64,000 nucleotides of DNA from Orbilia blumenaviensis (lineage: Eukaryota > Ascomycota > Orbiliomycetes > Orbiliales > Orbiliaceae), in assembly GCA_036872755.1 (NCBI GenBank), contig JAVHNS010000009.1, forward strand, positions 1,054,001 to 1,118,000, read 5' to 3'. A program made the translations under genes and the position numbers. Shown here in pieces: positions 12,177 to 23,718 of this stretch. The notes below the pieces were generated by a model. It had not been told where the DNA came from and searched no databases. It saw nothing but the letters and a program-made list of their open reading frames with translations. Every line of letters begins with the position of its first letter. The first letter of the stretch is position 1.

Positions 12177-13576
12177 ATGGCGCCAGCTAGCGATGATGAA
12201 AGCGGAGAGCCTCGGCCGCGGGTGCTTCAACGTTCGCGACCGTACTTGAACGAGCAGATGATCACAGACCTAAAACCGAACCGGGTGATGACACAGTCGC
12301 GCGACCAGCAAGCCGCTATTCACGTCTTCAACATGATTTGGGCTGTGTCGGATGTTTTGGGATTGTAAGTTTTTTTTTCTTCCTCTTCCCTGCTTTGGCG
12401 TTCATCTCTTGGATGGCGTTGGGCTTACAAAGTTGATTAGCCCCAATCGAACGCGATGCACGGCGATGGCATTGTACCTTCGAGTACGGCTATATTACCC
12501 CGATATCGAGTATAATATCACAGTAAGCAACCTACTGGCAAAGATAGCTTCTAGTGGTGGATATATCTAACCAATGGTTCTAGGATGTGGGCCTTGCCTC
12601 CCTCTTCACCGCCTCCAAGTTCGAGGATACACTTAAGAAATCGCTGGAAATCCAAGCAGTTGCATATAACATCCGATACTCTGGTGATGACCCGATAAAT
12701 TCCGACTCTCCGATGTTAGAAGAACAGCATCGGCGTATAATCTGTATAGAGCGACAAATCCTCGAGGCCTGCAGTTTCGACTTCCGGACACGACATCATC
12801 AGCCATTCCTAATAAAGTTCTCGAAATACTACAATATCTCGAAACCTATAACAGCATTGGCGTGGTTAATCGCAATTGATGCGCACAAGACATTGGCATG
12901 CTTGAAGGCGACACCTCAGGAGTTGGCATTGGCGGCACTTATTATTGCAGCGAGGCTGCGTGGAATCCGACTGGGGGTCACCCAGTTGAACAATACCACC
13001 CCATCCTCAGCTACAAACTCGCCTATTGATCCATCCACCACCATGTCCCCAGGAAATTTCACCCCATCGACAGGACCATCAATCCAAGTTGTTTATGACA
13101 AATGGAAGACAAACTTTGCGGCGGTGCTGGAAACGTGCCACGATATACTGGACCTGTATACCGACCACCTACACCAGACGTTTGTGGGACCTAGGAATGG
13201 AGCGGATGCTTTTATACGAGTGAGAATTGAATTGAATCGCGAAGCTAAGAATGAGGGTATTTCTCCGAATAATAATAATTCTGGGGGAGGATTACCACCA
13301 GCCAGTCCAGTTACGCCGGGGAATTATGGATACGGTACCCCTTATAGTGACTCTAATGGAAACTTAAACGGAAAGACCGACCGAGACAAGGGGAGGGAAA
13401 AGGGCGGGGAGGAAGAGATTGTGGTCACGCCTGGCGATAAGATCAGAGGCGGGGCTAAGGGTCAGCAGTTGAACGACAGAAGTCAATTTGGAAGCGTGAG
13501 GTTTACATTGAGCAAAAAGAGAGAAGACGAGGAGTGGAAGGCTATTAATAAAGCGGTTGAGAGAGGGGAATTGTAA
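12177..13576 (+). CDS. CTK2: cyclin subunit of CTD kinase I (Ctk2-like)
   Basis: Three exons, 12177-12364, 12441-12522 and 12584-13576, encode about 420 aa. Ctk2 is the cyclin partner of Ctk1, which phosphorylates Ser2 of the RNA polymerase II C-terminal domain in the nucleus. The cyclin box is clear: RPYLNEQMI, then FNMIWAVSDVLGF-PNRTRCTAMALYLRVRLYYP across intron 1 and DVGLASLFTASKFEDTLKK across intron 2. A second cyclin fold follows (ERQILEACSFDFRTRHHQPF, TPQELALAALIIAARLRG). The C-terminal third is low-complexity (Ser/Pro/Asn/Gly). The ATG at 12177 is preferred over the upstream in-frame ATG at 12048, whose extra residues are not cyclin-like. Other L/K/T-type cyclins are the alternative, but the kinase-specific block after the cyclin motif fits Ctk2 best. 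Confidence 0.85.
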
Positions 13577-15259
13577 CAACTGGCTGTAGAGGGAATGTAC
13601 ATCGATCAACAACGGTACTTTGAATATTTGAGACAGCATATATGGAGAGTTGGATGGGATTTACACAAGATAATATTGGTTGGAGTTTAGGGCGTTCTCA
13701 CTGAAATGTACCATAGATACTCTTACTTACTGAGTACCGCCTTTATATTGCAAGAATTGGCTGCATACCCCCATGGATGGATAAATCGATTCTAGGGTGA
13801 CTCTAAATAGAAATATTATGAGGCTCTCGCTTTGCCCGCATGAGCAACATCCTAGCCCAGCACAGGGTTTGGCACTGACCCGATACCACGGCTTCTTGAA
13901 CAAATTTTAATGTTGACGTATGAGTACTATTATATACACAAATCGCGTGGCTAAAAAGCATTTCCTGGATATGGCCTCCGAGATGGCACCCGATCCTCTT
14001 GTGAGGCCAATCGAATGGCATGACGAAGACTGCCTCTCTGTACAACTAAAACGGCCCATTGGCTGGTATCCTACACCCCCTACGACGACTCCCTGGCCCG
14101 CTGATTCGCCTCGTGTTCTCTTATCTCTTTCGACCACTATGAAGAAATTAAAATAACGTATTAGCGAGTACTCCGAACCCATAACGACCGGACAAAGATA
14201 TTAAAGCCTACCCAACGGCTTGGATAGAATCTTCCTTTCTCAGGCATATGCTCCCGATGCTCGATCCTAGAGCTTAGGTGGAGGGTCATGACGCCGATAC
14301 CGAGAAGTAGGGCTCCCATTGTCATAGTGTTCGCTCGCCAGTTCTTCGGCTGACCGTACCAGCCTCCGGCCGGGGACCAGACGTGTTTTGGGTAAGGGAT
14401 TTTGCCGCCGCCGCCGCCCTAATGTTCGCAATGTTAGCAAATAGACGTCTCGGAGGTTTTCGGACGAAGGTTTTCGGGAAATACCATTGTGAGAAGATTT
14501 CTGGGTGGGTAGGTAGGTGGTGGTGTTTAGAGGATGGATGGGCTTTTTTACGTTGGACACAGCGCTGGTGAAGCTGTTGACATCAATAGCGGACGACGGA
14601 CAAAAGCACCCAATCGGAAGTCTCGTCAATCGAATCAATTAATCGAATCAATCAGTATCCCAACTAGCGCGGCTGTTTGTCGAGGCGTCTAAAACGTCGG
14701 CTCTTCCTGCTACTTTTCTCGGTCTTCCTTTTAAAGGGTCGTGTGCAGGGATATCTTGACGGAAAGGGAAAAGCGCAGTGTTGAATTTTGGCAGCGAAAA
14801 AAATTGATTGGGCGGGCACTCGACACAAACTTGCAGTCTGCAGGCTTTGAATTTGAACGTTCCAACCTCAAACCTCCCAACATCGGATCATACGAACCCC
14901 GTCAACCGGTCCCGGCTTCTCACGACCCTCTTTTTTCCCTGTCGCTAGAATTGCCATATGTCGCTGGTCGCCTGATGAACTGACGGGTGCCTTTTGTGTC
15001 AAATCGTGAGTGCAGTTGCAATTGACGGATGAAACTGGCTTCGCATATATATTGTCCAGGTGGGATGCTATATCAGACTTCCTTTAATAATAACTGATAG
15101 GCCCCACGTGCTAACTCAGTTGATATCTAGGAAGGTCAAGGTAGTCGTCGGCGAAGGGGACAAGACGGGTTCCTCCTTTTCTCTCTCTCTCTATCACTTC
15201 ACCCAATTCCGACTGTTTAATAATTTATCCGTTCCGTTGGAGCTTGCACACATATATCG
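13577..15259. other. intergenic and promoter region of MRPL3
   Basis: No recognised gene. Weak frames occur on both strands at 13800-14640. A GCC trinucleotide run lies at 14403-14418. A pyrimidine-rich CT tract (15171-15205) sits just upstream of the MRPL3 start and is a typical fungal core-promoter feature. Confidence 0.4.
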
Positions 15260-16510
15260 ATGAGAAGAGTCTCGCGGTCGACATGGGACTCCCTCACCGT
15301 CCCTCGACGATGTGTCTGCGGCAACCCAATCCGCTTTAACGACCTTCTGTCTTCATCTTTCTCTACCTCCTCCTCTTCATCCTCATCGCCGTCATCGTCA
15401 TCCTCAGCCTCCACTACTTCCACTTGTCGCCCCACTTCGATACCCACCATTCGCCCATCATTAAAGCCGAGGACTTCACGACCTTTCTCCACAACATCAT
15501 CTCTCGCCGTCGTGCCTAGTCTTCTGCCGACACAATCAGCGAAACTTGCTGCTCTTCATGGCCGTCTCGGTCTTCCAAATAAATATCCATTGGCAACTCT
15601 TGGAAGGGCATTAATAGACCCCACTGCAGAACCACAGCACCATCTAAATAACGACGGCCTCTCTAATCTCGGAAATGTTTTGCTTGGATACTATACTTCG
15701 GAGTACTTGATGGTTCAATATCCTCGCCTACCTTACGAAATTCTCAAAACTGCGATGAATGGTTATGTCGGGCCTCAGGCACTCTCAGCGGTTGGCACAG
15801 GATGGGGTGTGGAGGCCGCATTTGCACCAGGTGAAACTGTCGACCCGGGATTGCTTCAGTTCAACAGAGTAGCACCAGGAACACCGCTCTACAAGGTCCA
15901 AGGTGGTGTCGGCTTCAATATCCCACGCAAAAGGAATAGAATGGTGCCAAACTTCGAGAACAACCCATCTGTTGACGCCATTCTAGCGAACGAAAGCCCA
16001 GAGATGAGAGCAGCAAGGGAGGCTCAACGACCCGGGCAGGATGCTACAACTCTTGAACTTGCAATGGCTAGCTTTGTAAGAGCTGCGGTTGCTGGGGTAT
16101 ATCTACACAACGGTGGTTTGCCATTTACTAAGGAATTTGTGCACGCTCATATCCTTAGCCGAAAGTTGGACATTGATAAGCTATTTCAGTTCGAGCAGCC
16201 TACCAGAGAGTTGTCAAGGCTGTGCGTAAGAGAGGGGTTCCAACAGCCAATTGCCCGATTGGAGAAGGAAACCGGTCGGTACTCGAGACACGCAGTGTTC
16301 ATCGTCGGGGTTTATTCCGGAGAGGAAAAGCTTGGTGAAGGCCAGGGTAGCAGCTTACCAGAAGCCAAGATCAAGGCGGCGATCAGTGCTTTGAAGGGGT
16401 GGTATCTATATAGCCCGGTCTCTGGGGCGGATCTACCGAGCAAGACAGACGGGCAGCCTAATCTACCATTTAAACCGGCAGTGATCGATGTCGGAGATAT
16501 CGTCTCGTAA
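15260..16510 (+). CDS. MRPL3: mitochondrial large ribosomal subunit protein mL44/MrpL3
   Basis: Intronless 416-aa protein. The N-terminus (about 90 aa) is Arg/Ser-rich with a serine homopolymer and no acidic residues for long stretches, as in a mitochondrial presequence. A catalytically inactive RNase III-like domain follows (about 100-320: KLAALHGRLGLP, LGRALIDP, LSNLGNVLLGYYTSEYLM, YPRLPYEILKTAMNGYVG). A double-stranded-RNA-binding-like segment lies near the C-terminus (HAVFIVGVYSGEEKLGEG, then SLPEAKIKAAISALKGW). The family is a structural component of the mitochondrial 54S subunit. A CT-rich promoter precedes the ATG. The call is firm. Confidence 0.95.
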   Translation: MRRVSRSTWDSLTVPRRCVCGNPIRFNDLLSSSFSTSSSSSSSPSSSSSASTTSTCRPTSIPTIRPSLKPRTSRPFSTTSSLAVVPSLLPTQSAKLAALHGRLGLPNKYPLATLGRALIDPTAEPQHHLNNDGLSNLGNVLLGYYTSEYLMVQYPRLPYEILKTAMNGYVGPQALSAVGTGWGVEAAFAPGETVDPGLLQFNRVAPGTPLYKVQGGVGFNIPRKRNRMVPNFENNPSVDAILANESPEMRAAREAQRPGQDATTLELAMASFVRAAVAGVYLHNGGLPFTKEFVHAHILSRKLDIDKLFQFEQPTRELSRLCVREGFQQPIARLEKETGRYSRHAVFIVGVYSGEEKLGEGQGSSLPEAKIKAAISALKGWYLYSPVSGADLPSKTDGQPNLPFKPAVIDVGDIVS

Positions 16511-17183
16511 AATAGACGTCCATGGGATGGTGAAAGAGAGGTGGAGGGACGGTTTACAGGGCAGTATGCTGCAGGCTGTGCTGAAACCTGTACATTTTGT
16601 CTGCATAAACACCAGCAGCAGCAGTATATACACTGAAGATTATCTACTGCTTCCCTATGAAATAGTGCCTCCACTATTCCTGTATATTGTAATGTACATA
16701 TTTGCGCCTTTTGTGTCAAAAAGACTCTTTTGCTGTGTATAATTTTCCTTTCAAATTCCGTATATAGTACAAGTACGTCTTTTCGTACTGCACTTATATT
16801 ATCTAACGAAAAGCTCAATCGACTTGTAATGCGGTTCCCGTAACGTCTCGTCATTGGTCTTATGAGACTACTTGTAATTATAATCATATACCCAGCCTGG
16901 GCTTTCGTCTCCACTCGGCGTTTCGCGGGAATGGTCATGATATCCTGTCAATCCACAACTGCGTTGTCGCAGACAGTTGTCGCTTCAATAATTTGAACAG
17001 GCCGCTTTCTCAGCTGCATTTTGTCTGCACTTGTAACGATTACTAACCCCAGCTGGCCAGAAGCTCGAAAGAACATCCATAAAAAGAGGCCCCAACGACT
17101 CCCTCATTTCTGCGACGCACATACATTCGGGTTTCTAATTATTATAATTATTTTACCAAAAGATTGATCTGTTAAGGGCTACG
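16511..17183. other. intergenic between MRPL3 and rhodanese gene
   Basis: Contains the 3' region of MRPL3 and the promoter of the following gene, with a TTATTATAATTATTTT tract just upstream of 17184. No coding signal was seen. Confidence 0.5.
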
Positions 17184-17945
17184 ATGCTTCCAATTCGTTC
17201 ACCACTTTCTCGCTCTCTTATTGCTGCCTCACGACCGTCGCAGGCGACTGCCCTGAGGTTCTGCAGCTGTGCTGCCCGACGGCAATTGTCGGTATACAGA
17301 CCATTGGTTCGTGCGAATATTGTTCCAGTTGGACGGAATATATCGAAACCCCTGGGTATTCGAACGTACAGCAACAAAAATGAGGAGGTGGTGGAGCCGC
17401 TTAAGGTTGTGACGTTTGAAGAGGTATGTCGTGATATCTACGGCTCATGTCGTATAACGAGAATCTACTTGAATTAATACTGATACATATACGGTATATA
17501 TACAGATCAAAAAGTTATCTGATAACCCGGATCCTAAGCGTGTAATTGTCGGTATGTTGAACCTCAATTCGTGCCCACGCTTGTAATAAGAAAAAAAATC
17601 AGTCAGATCTCTAAGTTCGATTTTATGTGTTACATAGACGTCCGAGAGCCACACGAACTCGAAAGGTCCGGTATAATACCTAATAGTATTAACGTACCCT
17701 TCAGCACTGCACCGGACGCCTGGTTCCTTTCGCCGGATTCTTTTGAGGATCGGTTTGGATTCGACAAGCCGTCGGAGGATACGGAGTTAGTGTTTAGTTG
17801 CAAGGCGGGGATTAGGAGTAATGCGGCGGCGAGGATTGCGATGTCAGCGGGGTATGGGAATGTTGCAAGTTATGAGGGGAGTTGGATGGATTGGGCGAAG
17901 AATAGTAAGTTGGAGACTCTTAAAAATGACGTTTTCGTAATGTGA
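17184..17945 (+). CDS. mitochondrial rhodanese-domain protein (Rdl2-like)
   Basis: Three exons, 17184-17423, 17506-17551 and 17638-17945, encode about 197 aa. Residues 1-65 are Arg/Ser/Ala-rich and fit a mitochondrial targeting presequence. A single rhodanese domain follows: VVTFEE-IKKLSDNP, then VIVDVREPHELERSGIIPNS-INVPF and ELVFSCKAGIRSNAAARIA, with the putative active-site Cys at about 150 in the CKAGIRS loop. It ends with GYGNVASYEGSWMDWA. The family transfers sulfur from thiosulfate to acceptors; the yeast relatives are Rdl1/Rdl2. The very short 46-nt middle exon is well supported because it restores the conserved strand before DVRE. Confidence 0.92.
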
Positions 17946-18195
17946 GCTTGCTGACTGTGGAGTAGCCGGTGCGCCTACGTATTGATTGGAACATAAATGT
18001 TGGGGTTTGACAAATACTGGCACGGTTTATGCGTGACTGGCTTCCTACTAATTGGTATCATGAAACAGATGGTGGGGTTAGAGTCGTCGTGTGACTTGGT
18101 ATTATAGTATCGCTCCTACAAAACCAATATGTGTATGCTCCATTACTTTACAACAGCCTAAGTACCTAAGTATGTACGATATTGATACAATCTTC

Positions 18196-19410
18196 TCAAA
18201 CCCGTCTGTGCTCCCTCCACATTCCAACGACAGGTACCCAGCCATAGACCCACTCAATAACAGGCACATCTCCCTTCTGTGCTACCAACCTTCCTTTGAC
18301 CTTTGATGGCTCCAGCAACTCCAAACAACCGGGGTCTTTTCTATCCACTCCTTCCCAGAAAGTCCTGTATCCTGCCAGTAAGCGGTCATATGTAACCAAT
18401 ACACCAAGGTGGTAGAACCCAATGCTGACAAACAAGTGCCACCAAGCGTGCCCCTGAGGGTTAAAAGTAGTATGAGCCAACTGAAACCCTTCTGTGCCGA
18501 AAGAAGGGTATACAAAGGGTACTTTGCTGATATATTCGCAAAAATTGAGATCGGTACTCCAGATACCAATTGCAGTGACATAAAACCAAAGGCCTCGTTT
18601 GTGAAGTTTCCTAACATCCTGCTGGTGCCTTGCTAACAATGATTTATATACCGGCTCTGAATGACAGTCCTTAATGTAACCCACTCCACGTGGATGGGAA
18701 GGGTCTGCGGCTTCCTTGGAGATTGTGTAGGTAATAAAGAACCCTGCGAGTTCTACAGACCCGAAAAGGATATGGAAGACAAGGAATTGGCTAGACCCAC
18801 GGAATAGTGTAACCAACAGACTACAGGTTACCGCATGAGCTAAGAAAGTTGCCGATATGACTGGTGTATAAGCTGCCCCGCGGGCAGTGCGACGTAGCGG
18901 AGGGACCAAGTAACTGCTAACCCACCCCGTCGGTTCGACCCCAGACGTGGAAGATAAAGGAAACGGGTCATATCTCCCTACAAGGCCTGTTGATAGATGC
19001 AGTATGGCCGTCCAGACCATTGGTATTTCATCGAACGCTTGAGACCACCACTGCAGACTTCCGTGGAAAGCGACAGATCCCCACCCAACAATTTGCAGGG
19101 CAAACCAGGTAAGCCAAATCCTGTTAATCCCTACAAGAAGCGGGTTCTCAAGCAGAGGGTCGTAGATTTCTGGATCTGGTCTTCTTGGTCTTATGGAGCG
19201 GTTCACATTTTTGGAAAGATATGAGAGTGACCATTGGCCGAGAAGGCCGAATGATACCATGCATAATGAACTGCATGAATTGAAGAATTCGGCGATGTAA
19301 AAGGAGATGGTGTAGTCGGATTCACACCAGTTGACTGATGATGTCGGCAGGCCCCATAGCCCTACGTCGGGGTTTTCGGGGCGCGGTTGGAAGATTGAAG
19401 ATATGGTCAT
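18196..19410 (-). CDS. alkaline ceramidase (YPC1/YDC1 family)
   Basis: Intronless 404-aa multi-pass membrane protein. Family motifs are present in order: SSVNWCESDYTISFYIAEFFNS at the N-terminus, GWGSVAFHGSLQWWSQAFDE (the histidine motif for Zn) and GHAWWHLFVSIGFYH near the C-terminus. Members hydrolyse phytoceramide or dihydroceramide to sphingoid base and fatty acid in the ER or Golgi membrane. The central loop (about 150-190) is longer than in yeast. It is convergent with the rhodanese gene, with about 250 bases between stops. The call is firm; which ceramide it prefers cannot be read from the sequence. Confidence 0.94.
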   Translation of the reverse strand: MTISSIFQPRPENPDVGLWGLPTSSVNWCESDYTISFYIAEFFNSCSSLCMVSFGLLGQWSLSYLSKNVNRSIRPRRPDPEIYDPLLENPLLVGINRIWLTWFALQIVGWGSVAFHGSLQWWSQAFDEIPMVWTAILHLSTGLVGRYDPFPLSSTSGVEPTGWVSSYLVPPLRRTARGAAYTPVISATFLAHAVTCSLLVTLFRGSSQFLVFHILFGSVELAGFFITYTISKEAADPSHPRGVGYIKDCHSEPVYKSLLARHQQDVRKLHKRGLWFYVTAIGIWSTDLNFCEYISKVPFVYPSFGTEGFQLAHTTFNPQGHAWWHLFVSIGFYHLGVLVTYDRLLAGYRTFWEGVDRKDPGCLELLEPSKVKGRLVAQKGDVPVIEWVYGWVPVVGMWREHRRV

Positions 19411-20782
19411 CGTACCGGCGTGGTGAACATATGAATATTATATTAATCCGAATGAAAATAGCTCAAGTTGCTATTGCATATATTGGTTTGAGCTGAAGGA
19501 GTGTCTTGTCAGCGCGATACTGGTATCGATAACCCAAAACAATATATGAAGTCGTACCTTAAGTTCAATTCAAGACCTGACGAGGACTATTTTTTCGACA
19601 GCAATAGGCGCCCACAAATTATAATTGCCGTTCTATTTTCTTGCTTCGCAGGGGGGGGAAGCTTGTATGCACTGGCGGGCCGATATCGATATCACCATGC
19701 ACGTCCACGTCCGTACCACATGTCATGAATATCTATTCAAAAGAAGAAGGAGGAAGGGAAGGATACGAAATGGAGTGAACGCAAACCCCTGCGACTTTGG
19801 CCTCGAAAACTCGCAGCCGCAAGTTTCACCCTCGGGATCTCACCAAATTTATACCTTCACTATCCTATACATCTTGTGCAATTGATCGTGTACTGGTTTT
19901 TGCTTGATCCTTCGGTCGGTCGGTCAGTCAGCCCCAACGTATCGCAGCGCGATCTCGATCCAGTTCGGTTGCAGGATTGTTTGCCGTCCGCGGATACATA
20001 AGTGCACAAACATCATTTGTAATTGAATCGTGCCGACTTGACGGCAGACAGCGCGTGCACATGCCACGAGATATCCTGCCTGGTCCAAGAACCGTAAAAA
20101 CCCGTTGAATGTTGGGAATCATCCGGCTCGTACTTCTACAAGAAGTATATCTCCTTCGCTAGCTCCATCTTTCATCCCGGATTAATCCATTTTTCGACAT
20201 GTACAGTACACCTGCGCGAACATCGACGTCAGATTGGGCTTCCCATTGGAACTAGCCAACGTTAGGACTAATCGCTGGCAACGGCATGGGGTCAATTGTG
20301 GCTGTGGTGGCGGTACGCCCACCAATCGCGGTAGTGACGTCAAGCATTCAATTCGGCAGGCAAATTGTGGCGGTGGCTTTCTTTCACAGCTGAATATGAA
20401 GGGCATTTCGCACTTCGAGTTTCAGGTTGAGTGGGTTTCGTCGACCTTCGTTCTTTCAACAAGCTCCCCAACGGCATTGAATAGCTTCATTAAATTTTGA
20501 AAAGATCAAATCGAGGTGGTCTTTTGCTTTTTCTCGGTTTGCAGCGAGGCGCACGCTTACAAGCTGCGTTTTTTGGGGATATTAATCCTACATTGTCTGC
20601 GTAAGCTAGGTTTCTAGAACTGACTTTCTGTCGCTACTCGACCCCGGATAGCTTCAGCTTCTTCAGCTTCGTCGCTTTGCTGAGGTGCTATATAAGACTG
20701 GGCTAACCCGCTTTCCCTTTTATCCATGTTTAAGACCCTTACTATATTCGCCGCCCGGATTCTTAACTATATTGTCGAAGTC
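19411..20782. other. intergenic, divergent promoters
   Basis: Region between the divergently transcribed ceramidase and Tep1 genes. Short frames have no recognised product. It contains GC-mixed sequence with TCGGTCGGTCGG repeats (about 19912-19924). It probably holds both promoters. Confidence 0.4.
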
Positions 20783-22826
20783 ATGGTGAGTGCGACCGGA
20801 TTATATAGATGAATTCGTACTTGATGGCTAACATCCCTTTCTCGTCAAGGCCCAAATACTCCGCCAGATCGTCGCCGGTCCGCGAATAAAGCACCCCGAG
20901 ACCGGTCTCGACCTTGTCTATGTCACCGATAATAGTGCGTACTTCAAAATCCCATGTCATAAATATAATATATACCATCCTATCATTCACTCTTACTGAC
21001 TATAACTTGTTCCATAATGTAGTAATAGCAATGTCCATGCCCGCCGCCTCCGGCCCGAAACTATACTACCGCAACCCTCTTAACAAAGTCGTCGAATTTC
21101 TCGACAAAGAACACGGCTCGGACTGGGCAGTCTGGGAATTCCGTGCTGAAGGAACCGGATATGAAGATTCAGCATTTCATGACCGTGTCTTTCATTCGCC
21201 ATGGCCAGATCACCATCCTCCACCATTTGCCTTAATCCCAAATATCATGGCATCAATGCGAAATCATCTCAAACAAGGGCCCGAGAAAGTTGCAGTAGTG
21301 CATTGTAAAGCCGGGAAGGGGAGGACGGGAACCGTTACATGTTCCTATTTAATCTCTGAAGAAGGATGGTCGAAAGCTGATGCTTTGGAGCGGTTTACCA
21401 AGAAACGCATGCGTCCGCAATTCGGTGCTGGAGTTTCGATTCCCTCTCAACTGCGTTATGTCGACTACGTTTCTCGCTGGGTTTCTGAATTTTCGAAGAT
21501 ATACGTCGAGCGATCGGTGGAAGTTTTGGAAGTACATGTCTGGGGACTACGTGAGAATGTAAAGATCGCAATTTTGGGATATGTGGATGAGGGCAAGACT
21601 ATCAAAAACTTTCATAGTTTCACCAAGGATGAGAAGCAATTGGTCGATGCGGACACCGAGAAGAATAGCCAGATGGTGGTATATAGGCCGAAGAACCGGG
21701 TCGTGCTGCCGACAAATGACGTCTGTATCGACCTTGAAAAGAGAACGAGAGCTGCTGCCGGGTGGACATTCGTATGGTTGCCTCCTACCCTTCTATATTT
21801 TGCGCACTCTCCATACTAACTTGCAAATTTCGCAAACAGGTCTCGGCCCTAGCACACTGTTGGTGGAACTGCTACTTCGAAGGTGGCGGCGCAGACATCA
21901 CCTCTGGCGTTTTCACACAAGAGTGGGATAAAATGGACGGCTTGAAGGGAACCCTCAAAAAGGGTATTCGCATTTTCGACAAAGTCCAAATAGTATGGAA
22001 AGTAGTCAACGACATCGAATCCCACACAATCGGAGAACCCGGTCCTGGCGAACCAGTTGAAGGGACCCACAAAGCTTCGGAAAATCGCGGTGAAAACAAA
22101 CAGATGGATCCGTTGATTAACAGGGATTTGGGGCTTAGACCTGCAAATACGGATGATGATTCTTCTATTACGGCTTCACTATCAAAACCGGGAAGTTTGA
22201 CGAATAGTATGGAGAACCTGGTGATGAGGGATAAGGCAGATGCGGAGAAGGAAAACAGAGGTGACGATTCAGAAACAGATACAGAATCTCTAAGACCAAG
22301 TGATTCAGTATCAGTTACGAAACCCAGTTCAACGAGTACGTCAGGAACAAAAAGGTCGTTAAATAGAGGGGAGGATTCGATATCCTCGCCTTCAACGACA
22401 AATTGGACTACCAGCGACTCCTCGACTAGCACTACGGCGAACCAGGAACCAATGAACCTTAATATAGAGCAATCGGTATCTCCTGTGGAAATCGGACAGA
22501 ATGATGAACAGACTCTACAGTCTGGCCATAGAACCCAAGCGTCGAATTCGAGTATACCGACCATAACCACTACACCACCTCCTCAGGCGTCTCAAGAGGA
22601 GAACACCCCAAGACAAGGACCGGTAACCGCTCGCACCGGATCAGATAGCCCACAGGAAGTAGTCGCAAAAGTGGTAGGTACAGACGCCTCCGAAGGCTCC
22701 AGAGTAATAACAGCCTCCACAGGCAATGGTGAGGTACTCGTATCCACTGAACCAGAGGGTGATGCAAAGCTAGGTCTTAAAGTCGGAAGACTTGTCCAAG
22801 CTGACCCGAATGAAATGGCGAATTAA
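20783..22826 (+). CDS. TEP1: PTEN-like phosphatidylinositol phosphatase Tep1
   Basis: Four exons, 20783-20785, 20850-20934, 21023-21771 and 21840-22826, encode about 607 aa. The first coding exon is only the ATG. After splicing the protein starts MAQILRQIVAGPRIKHPE, the conserved PTEN-type N-terminus. The dual-specificity active site VVHCKAGKGRTGT carries the nucleophile Cys at about 124 and is the PTEN signature. SPWPDHHPPPF supplies the WPD-loop equivalent. A C2-like region follows (VSALAHCWWNCYFEGGG, SGVFTQEWDKMDGLKGT). The last 250 residues are Ser/Thr-rich and disordered. The family removes the 3-phosphate from PIP3 and opposes PI3-kinase signalling at membranes. The call is very secure. 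Confidence 0.95.
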
Positions 22827-23718
22827 TTACAACATTAAGCATCGAACAATATTTATAGGCCCAAGTTAGGGTTCTGCTTGTAAACCGATGTTTTTTTCTT
22901 TTCTTTCCCTCTTCTTTCTCTAGTTGTTGGCATGCATTAGAATGGGGACATACATTTGGGGTTGAGTCGCATGATTCGAGGGCGTTCTGTGAGTTCGTCG
23001 TTGGATTGTTTGCATTATCTTTTTGGTTCCGGTTTACGAATTCACCGTATCGTGATATCATTTTCTCCTAGTTTCCATCGTTTTCACCACAATAAATCAT
23101 CTGTGTACCATTATTCCAGACATATTGGAAATTAACTTCGCCAAATATAGCCGTCCCAGTGCCGGTATGGATAGCCTTGTAATCTCTTGCTATATCGCTA
23201 TATGTATCTCGTGGGATTTATAAAATGCGTAAAATGGGTTCCATATAATTAAAAGGTAATATTCGCTGTCCAAGTTGTAAAAGCAAACGGAACAAGGGAA
23301 AGGGAAGAAGGAAACTTCAGCAAGCCCATAAAGGTGCTATCATACTCTGTCGAAAGCCCTATAGCGCAAAGCCAAATCAAGGAAAAGGCAAACCCACCCC
23401 AACGACCACCCTTCCATGCGTGCCATGTGCAAAGGGCTGTTATACAAGCATCATGTCAAAGTCAACTAGAACAGGGGAAAGATAGAAACCCAAGAATACC
23501 CGGCGAACCAAAAGGAAAGGAAAGTGAAAAAGAAACAAGAATGGAATCCAATCAGTAAAGGCAGTTGGCAAAGAGGAACCAAGCTTTTAAAACATATTCA
23601 TCTTTGCTGGTTAAGGTCACGCAAAGACCCGTATCCCGGTTTTCATTCGTATATCATCATTTTAACGCCACGAGATGGATGATTAACCTCAATAATCCTG
23701 GTCTGTACCGAGGCCGCC
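22827..23718. other. intergenic, convergent 3' ends
   Basis: Lies between the stops of Tep1 (+) and Stu1 (-). It contains a CT-rich stretch (22890-22920). Open frames here have no recognisable product. It presumably holds 3' UTRs. Confidence 0.5.
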